A stretch of 36,328 nucleotides of DNA, taken from Zoogloeaceae bacterium (lineage in GTDB: Bacteria; Pseudomonadota; Gammaproteobacteria; Burkholderiales; Rhodocyclaceae). Below are positions 32,972-36,328 of the stretch, one piece after another. Location of the stretch: positions 1-36,328 of the forward strand of contig JAITMP010000006.1 of assembly GCA_031277315.1 (NCBI GenBank), given 5' to 3'. How positions within the stretch are numbered: the stretch's first letter is position 1; each line of letters starts with the position of its first letter. The notes under the pieces were generated by a model. That model made no database searches. It was not told where the DNA came from and saw nothing but the letters and a program-made list of their open reading frames with translations. The translations under genes and the position numbers were made by a program.

Positions 32972-33823
32972 CTAAACGGGCGGCCAATACTGCAACTCAC
33001 CTTCACTTTCTTGAAGGCTGCCACTGATGGAAGCCGCCCAACCTTTCGCAGTTTTCCACACTGTTTGAATCTGATCAAGCGGAATATCGATAGACTCACT
33101 CGCACTGGGTTTGCAGAACGACGCCGCGTTGCCCAACAGATCGATAGATCGAAACTCGACCTCTAGGAAATCGAGGCGAGCGTGCTGGCCATCTCCGAAC
33201 CCAGAGCCTGATCTCTCCGCATGTACAACCCAACGCAGAGTGAGATGTTGGCGCTCGTTCTCCGGAATGGAGGTCAGGATGGCAGCGGCACGGCGTGCAG
33301 TCATGGATTCGTAGACTCCGAATTGGTCCGGGTGAAGGTACTCGGTCAGTGACCCGACGCGAAATGGGAAAGCCCAGCCCTTATCGACTAGTGGGCCAGC
33401 TTTGTCTTGGCGTAAGTGGACACCGATAGGAGCGCGCGCACTTGATTCGACGGCGACCACAACAACAACCTTTGGCGGGTTATGCACATCTGGCGAGTTA
33501 CGCACATCAAATGATCGTACATTGAATACTGGACTTGGGAGGCACCGCTCTTTGACCTGCTTTTCGAAGGTTTCTATGATGTCCGCAGCAAGTGTCCGAT
33601 CAATACCGTGAAAACCTGTGCAAAGGGTACGTTTCGTGTCGGTTGAAACGCCAATAAGAACGTGACCACCCAAGGTGTTGGCTAAAGCTGCCACATCCTT
33701 TGCGAATTCGATCCTATTCCTATCCTTCGTCGGGTCAAGCGTCTCCTTGAAGTCAAGATCAGCGCTTTCTGAACTCCTTCCAACAAGTGGCTGAAGGCTC
33801 TCCCAGCTGGTCAACATGCGCAT
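32972..33823 (-). CDS. Schlafen AlbA_2-domain protein, first cassette (283 aa)
   Basis: N-terminal AlbA_2 (Schlafen-type) domain: E-S-A-D-L-D-F-K-E at 19-27, F-A-K-D-V-A-A-L-A-N-T-L-G-G at 40-53, then L-I-G-V, the usual order in this family of predicted nucleic-acid/ATP-linked proteins, several of which appear in defence loci. The middle has V-V-V-V-V-A-V and F-P-F-R-V-G. No C-terminal helicase or HTH is seen; the last ~100 residues are unassigned. A good GGGAGAGG site precedes the ATG. Being next to attI it is the most recently inserted cassette and closest to Pc. Confidence 0.8.
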   Translation of the reverse strand: MRMLTSWESLQPLVGRSSESADLDFKETLDPTKDRNRIEFAKDVAALANTLGGHVLIGVSTDTKRTLCTGFHGIDRTLAADIIETFEKQVKERCLPSPVFNVRSFDVRNSPDVHNPPKVVVVVAVESSARAPIGVHLRQDKAGPLVDKGWAFPFRVGSLTEYLHPDQFGVYESMTARRAAAILTSIPENERQHLTLRWVVHAERSGSGFGDGQHARLDFLEVEFRSIDLLGNAASFCKPSASESIDIPLDQIQTVWKTAKGWAASISGSLQESEGELQYWPPV

Positions 33824-33848
33824 GAAGTACCTCTCCCGTATCCGAGCC

Positions 33849-33919
33849 GCTTAACACACTAAATAATACGTTGTTCAAAATAAAATTCAATATGTTCAAT
33901 TATTAGTCTATTCTCTCTA
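33849..33919 (-). other. attI-like recombination region
   Basis: Divergent, AT-rich gap between the integrase fragment and the first cassette. The minus strand has GTTAAGC at 33855-33849, fitting the G/TTRRRY crossover, exactly where cassette 1 begins. GTTCAA occurs at 33873 and 33894 (21 nt apart) with ATTCAA between, possible integrase direct-repeat sites. Confidence 0.7.
33863..33890 (-). promoter_or_regulatory. Candidate cassette promoter Pc
   Basis: Minus strand TTGAAT (33890-33885), 16-nt spacer, TATTAT (33868-33863), pointing into the cassettes. Hexamers match 4/6 and 5/6 of sigma70 consensus. Placement within attI is normal for some chromosomal integrons. Confidence 0.5.
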
Positions 33920-34315
33920 GTGAACGTAGAGCCTCAAAACACCCCCAAAATCGCTAAAGAGCCAAAGCTGCTGGATCAGCTTCGGGCGCGCATCCGGGTG
34001 AAACATTACAGCATTCGCACGGAAGATCAATATGTCTTTTGGGTGCGGCGCTTTATTTTGTTTCATGGCAAGCGGCATCCACGCGAGATGGGGGCGCCGG
34101 AAGTGGAGGCGTTTCTTTCCGATCTGGCGGTAAATGGGCGGGTGTCGGCTTCGACGCAGAATCAGGCTTTATCGGCCTTGTTGTTTCTGTACCGCGAGGT
34201 GCTGGGAATCGCGCTGCCCTGGCTGGATAACGTGATGCGGGCCAAGGCGTCCAAGCGGTTCATGGATTCCCGCTGGTGCGGGAATGACGAATTGAATTTG
34301 CATCAGCAATTTTGA
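33920..34315 (+). pseudogene. intI: Integron integrase IntI, 5' fragment
   Basis: Encodes only the N-terminal SAM-like core-binding part of a tyrosine recombinase: [61 protein letters not shown] and [11 protein letters not shown]. IntI proteins are about 320-340 aa; similarity stops near residue 113, and the R...HxxR...Y catalytic residues and the IntI-specific insertion are missing. The frame then reads through a palindromic repeat to a chance stop. GTG start; no clear ribosome site and no LexA-type CTG-N10-CAG box seen. It cannot recombine. Confidence 0.9.
34265..34284. repeat. Palindromic repeat ATTCCCGC-N4-GCGGGAAT
   Basis: ATTCCCGCTGGTGCGGGAAT; an 8-bp perfect inverted repeat at the point where integrase similarity ends. 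A near copy is at 35599. It resembles dRS3-like (Neisseria-type) elements scattered in many proteobacteria. Confidence 0.75.
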
Positions 34316-34420
34316 AATAGATTCAAATACCCTGTTGCTTTTAGCCCTGCCGTCAGCGCAGTCATTCGGGCGGGTCTTCTGCGGTATGATGGCGATTCCG
34401 AATCATGTTTGGAGACCGGC

Positions 34421-34855
34421 ATGGGCGGCCTCGATAAAGACGTTCCAATCCCGACAGAAATCAAGCTGCATCAGAAATCGCGCCTGATGGACATCGCTTT
34501 TTCCGATGGCCGCCGTTTCGAGCTGAGTTACGAATTGCTGCGCGTCTACAGCCCTTCGGCGGAAGTGCGCGGCCACGGCCCCGGACAGGAAACCCTGCAA
34601 ACCGGCAAGCGCGATATCGAGATCGCGCGGATCGAGCCGGTCGGCGCTTATGCCGTGCGGCCGATCTTTTCCGACGGCCATGACAGCGGCTTGTATTCCT
34701 GGGATTATCTGTATTGGCTGGGCGCCGAGCGCGACCGCCTGTGGCAGGAATATCTTGACCGCATGGCGGAAGCCGGCGCCAGCCGCGATCCGGCTGATTA
34801 TCCCGAAGCGCCGCCGCAGGGCGGTTGCGGCGGCGGCGCGTGCGGACATCACTGA
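34421..34855 (+). CDS. DUF971 (GBBH-like N-terminal domain) protein (144 aa)
   Basis: Small protein with the PF06155 domain: [36 protein letters not shown], and [11 protein letters not shown]. The domain also occurs at the N-terminus of gamma-butyrobetaine hydroxylase and in some Fe-S-related proteins; the stand-alone function is unknown. The C-terminus is a Gly/Cys/His tail ([11 protein letters not shown]), a possible metal site. ATG 34421 has GGAG 6 nt upstream. The stop overlaps the ubiE start. Confidence 0.88.
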   Translation: MGGLDKDVPIPTEIKLHQKSRLMDIAFSDGRRFELSYELLRVYSPSAEVRGHGPGQETLQTGKRDIEIARIEPVGAYAVRPIFSDGHDSGLYSWDYLYWLGAERDRLWQEYLDRMAEAGASRDPADYPEAPPQGGCGGGACGHH

Positions 34856-35592
34856 TGAGCGACAAGACCACGCATTTCGGTTACAAGGAAGTCGCCGAAG
34901 ACGAGAAGGCGCAGCGCGTCGCCGACGTTTTCGATTCGGTCGTCGACAAGTACGACTTGATGAACGATCTCATGTCGCTCGGCCTGCATCGCTTGTGGAA
35001 GGCGTTCGCCATCGAGGTTGCCGGCGTGCGCGAAGGCGACCGCGTGCTGGATGTCGCCGGCGGCACGGCCGATCTCTCACTCGCTTTCGCCAAGCGCGTC
35101 GGCGCCGGCGGGCAGGTCTGGCTTACCGACATCAACAACGCCATGCTCACGCGCGGCCGCGACCGCATGCTCGATCATGGCCGCATGATGCCGGCGGTGC
35201 AGTGCGACGGTGAAAAGCTGCCGTTCCCCGACGGCTACTTCGATTGCGTGAGTTGCGCTTTCGGTCTGCGCAACATGACGCATAAAGAACAGGCACTGGC
35301 CGAGATGACGCGCGTGCTGCGTCCGGGCGGGCGTTTGCTGGTTCTCGAATTCTCCAGAGTCTGGCAGCCGCTGGCGCCGATCTACGATTTTTATTCTTTC
35401 AAGGTGCTGCCCTGGCTGGGCAGCAAGGTGGTCAACGATCCCGGCAGCTATCAATATCTGGCCGAGTCAATCCGCATGCACCCCGATCAGGAAATGCTGA
35501 AGGGTCTGATGGAGCACGCCGGCTGCGGCAAGGTCGACTACTTCAACATGGCGGCGGGCGTCGTCGCCCTGCATCGCGGCTACAAATCCTGA
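34855..35592 (+). CDS. ubiE: Ubiquinone/menaquinone biosynthesis C-methyltransferase UbiE (245 aa)
   Basis: SAM-dependent C-methyltransferase for quinone biosynthesis. Seen: H-F-G-Y-K-E-V at the start, [22 protein letters not shown]-x-W-K, SAM motif [18 protein letters not shown] and the C-terminal Y-x-Y-L-x-E-S-I-R segment. Full length. It is coupled to DUF971 by a TGATG overlap. Confidence 0.96.
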   Translation: MSDKTTHFGYKEVAEDEKAQRVADVFDSVVDKYDLMNDLMSLGLHRLWKAFAIEVAGVREGDRVLDVAGGTADLSLAFAKRVGAGGQVWLTDINNAMLTRGRDRMLDHGRMMPAVQCDGEKLPFPDGYFDCVSCAFGLRNMTHKEQALAEMTRVLRPGGRLLVLEFSRVWQPLAPIYDFYSFKVLPWLGSKVVNDPGSYQYLAESIRMHPDQEMLKGLMEHAGCGKVDYFNMAAGVVALHRGYKS

Positions 35593-35598
35593 TCATGA

Positions 35599-35617
35599 AT
35601 TCCCGCTTGCGCGGGAA
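35599..35617. repeat. Second copy of the palindromic repeat
   Basis: ATTCCCGCTTGCGCGGGAA, 7 nt after the ubiE stop. Same stem as the copy at 34265 but with a different loop. It could also aid termination of ubiE. Confidence 0.7.
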
Positions 35618-35621
35618 CGGC

Positions 35622-35640
35622 GACGCAAAAATCCTGCGTC
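35622..35640 (+). terminator. Possible terminator hairpin between ubiE and parB
   Basis: GACGCA / TGCGTC stem of 6 bp with 7-nt loop followed by TTCGATTTT. The stem is short and the T-run imperfect. Confidence 0.35.
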
Positions 35641-35668
35641 TTCGATTTTGAGACAAGCGCGCTGATCC

Positions 35669-36328
35669 TCAGCGCAGTCTTTCAAGCAATCCGTCAAGCT
35701 GGTCGAGGCTGGAGAAGCGGATGCCGATCTGGCCGGCGCCGGCGGCGCTCATCTTGATTTTCACCTGCGCGCCGAGCGTGTCGGCGAGTTCTTCTTCCAG
35801 CAGCGCCACATCGCGGTCTTCCTTTTTCGGCTCGGCTTTCTGTCTGGGCGGATTGAGTTCGTGCTGGACGAGGCGTTCGGCCTCGCGCACCGAGCAGCCC
35901 TTGCTGGCGATGCGGTGCGCGAGCTGCACCTGACCGGCCTTGGCGAGCGGCAGCAGGGCGCGCGCGTGGCCCATGTCGATCTGGCCCGACATCAAAAGAT
36001 CCTGCACCGGCTTGGCCAGATGCAGCAGACGCAGAAGATTGCTGGCGGCGGGGCGCGAGCGGCCAACGGAATCGGCGGCTTGCTGGTGCGTCATGCCGAA
36101 TTCATCAATGAGGCGCTGAATGCCCATCGCTTCTTCAAGCGGATTGAGGTTTTCGCGCTGGATGTTTTCGATGAGCGACATGGCGAGCGCCGCGTCGTCG
36201 GGAATTTCACGCACCAGCACCGGCACTTCGCGCAGGCCGGCCAGTTGCGAAGCGCGCCAGCGCCGCTCGCCGGCGATGATCTCGTAACGGCCGCCATCGA
36301 CCGGCCGCACCAGAATCGGCTGCATGAC
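35669..36328 (-). CDS. parB: Chromosome-partitioning protein ParB (C-terminal ~219 residues, cut by right edge)
   Basis: parS-binding CTPase. The visible part holds [21 protein letters not shown] (CTP/parS motif of ParB boxes), [15 protein letters not shown], then the HTH ([14 protein letters not shown]) and a C-terminal dimerisation region ending in L-D-G-L-L-E-R-L-R. The true start lies beyond 36328; the Met at 36325 is internal. parA is expected outside the window. It is convergent with ubiE. Confidence 0.95.
   Translation of the reverse strand, partial: VMQPILVRPVDGGRYEIIAGERRWRASQLAGLREVPVLVREIPDDAALAMSLIENIQRENLNPLEEAMGIQRLIDEFGMTHQQAADSVGRSRPAASNLLRLLHLAKPVQDLLMSGQIDMGHARALLPLAKAGQVQLAHRIASKGCSVREAERLVQHELNPPRQKAEPKKEDRDVALLEEELADTLGAQVKIKMSAAGAGQIGIRFSSLDQLDGLLERLR

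Larger units (their letters stand above)
26344..34260 (-). mobile_element. Decayed chromosomal integron with about 12 cassettes
   Basis: From right to left: 5' fragment of an integron integrase (reading +), divergent AT-rich attI/Pc-like region, then small ORFs all on the minus strand, each followed by an attC site. Complete attC sites are at 26638, 27489, 28071, 28530 (long), 29624, 29963, 31608 and 32203; half-sites are at 26344, 30275, 31203, 32553 and 32916. The sites begin with YYYAAC-type and end with GTTRRR-type cores, and have matched inner arms. The segment is more AT-rich than its flanks. Uniform ORF orientation, divergent from intI, is the standard integron layout. Confidence 0.92.

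Noticed and set aside
32633-33166. 177-codon + strand ORF as an intact gene
   Set aside because: Only the first ~45 codons resemble a transposase; the rest runs antisense through the AlbA_2 cassette, and a stop lies just upstream of its start.
33880-33919. LexA box for SOS control of intI
   Set aside because: No CTG-N10-CAG pattern found upstream of the integrase fragment.

Overview
The window looks like a chromosome segment from a high-GC betaproteobacterium. Support comes from the gene neighbourhoods: a DUF3683/FAD/Fe-S oxidase, slt divergent from a 5-formyl-THF cyclo-ligase gene, folB-ttcA, DUF971-ubiE, and a chromosomal-type ParB. A Rhodocyclales-like relative is my guess only. The flanks are GC-rich housekeeping and envelope genes. 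About 26.34-34.26 kb is visibly more AT-rich and organised quite differently.

Left flank (1-26.35 kb). (i) A leftward operon for extracytosolic flavin redox: PepSY protein, DUF2271 protein, membrane PepSY/flavodoxin-reductase fusion, and apbE, which runs off the left edge. (ii) A FeoB-like transporter with an unusual P-loop, downstream of a MidA-like methyltransferase. (iii) A rightward pteridine reductase-like SDR, folB and ttcA, facing slt; then the 5-formyl-THF cyclo-ligase gene, convergent with ilvA. (iv) A tripartite RND efflux operon (outer-membrane factor, fusion protein, pump) with a DUF2147 protein. (v) A small-protein/nucleotidyltransferase pair. (vi) A DUF3683 oxidase, a LysE/RhtB exporter, a class II amidotransferase and a HIT protein.

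Middle (26.34-34.26 kb): a decaying chromosomal integron, and the main discovery of the window. On the right is a 5' fragment of an integron integrase reading rightward, cut off after about 113 codons where a short palindromic repeat begins. A divergent AT-rich attI/Pc-like region follows, and then about twelve gene cassettes all read leftward, separated by attC sites. The attC sites fall into at least two sequence subfamilies plus half-sites of a third. Several are orphan halves that mark deletions. One is interrupted by a frameshifted IS110/IS1111-type transposase remnant. The array ends in a half attC fused to the 3' end of the HIT gene, supplying its stop codon. In order from attI the cassettes encode: a Schlafen AlbA_2 protein, two unknowns, a DUF6717-like protein, a VapBC toxin-antitoxin with its own promoter/operator, a headless ORF, a small unknown, a lipoprotein with two DUF1566-like repeats, an unknown, a PD-(D/E)XK-like protein, an RlaP/YcgL-type nucleotidyltransferase and a small winged-helix-like protein. 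With no intact integrase in view, the array should be frozen unless an integrase acts in trans.

Right flank (34.26-36.33 kb): DUF971 and ubiE overlap and read rightward. After a second copy of the palindrome comes parB, convergent and running off the right edge.
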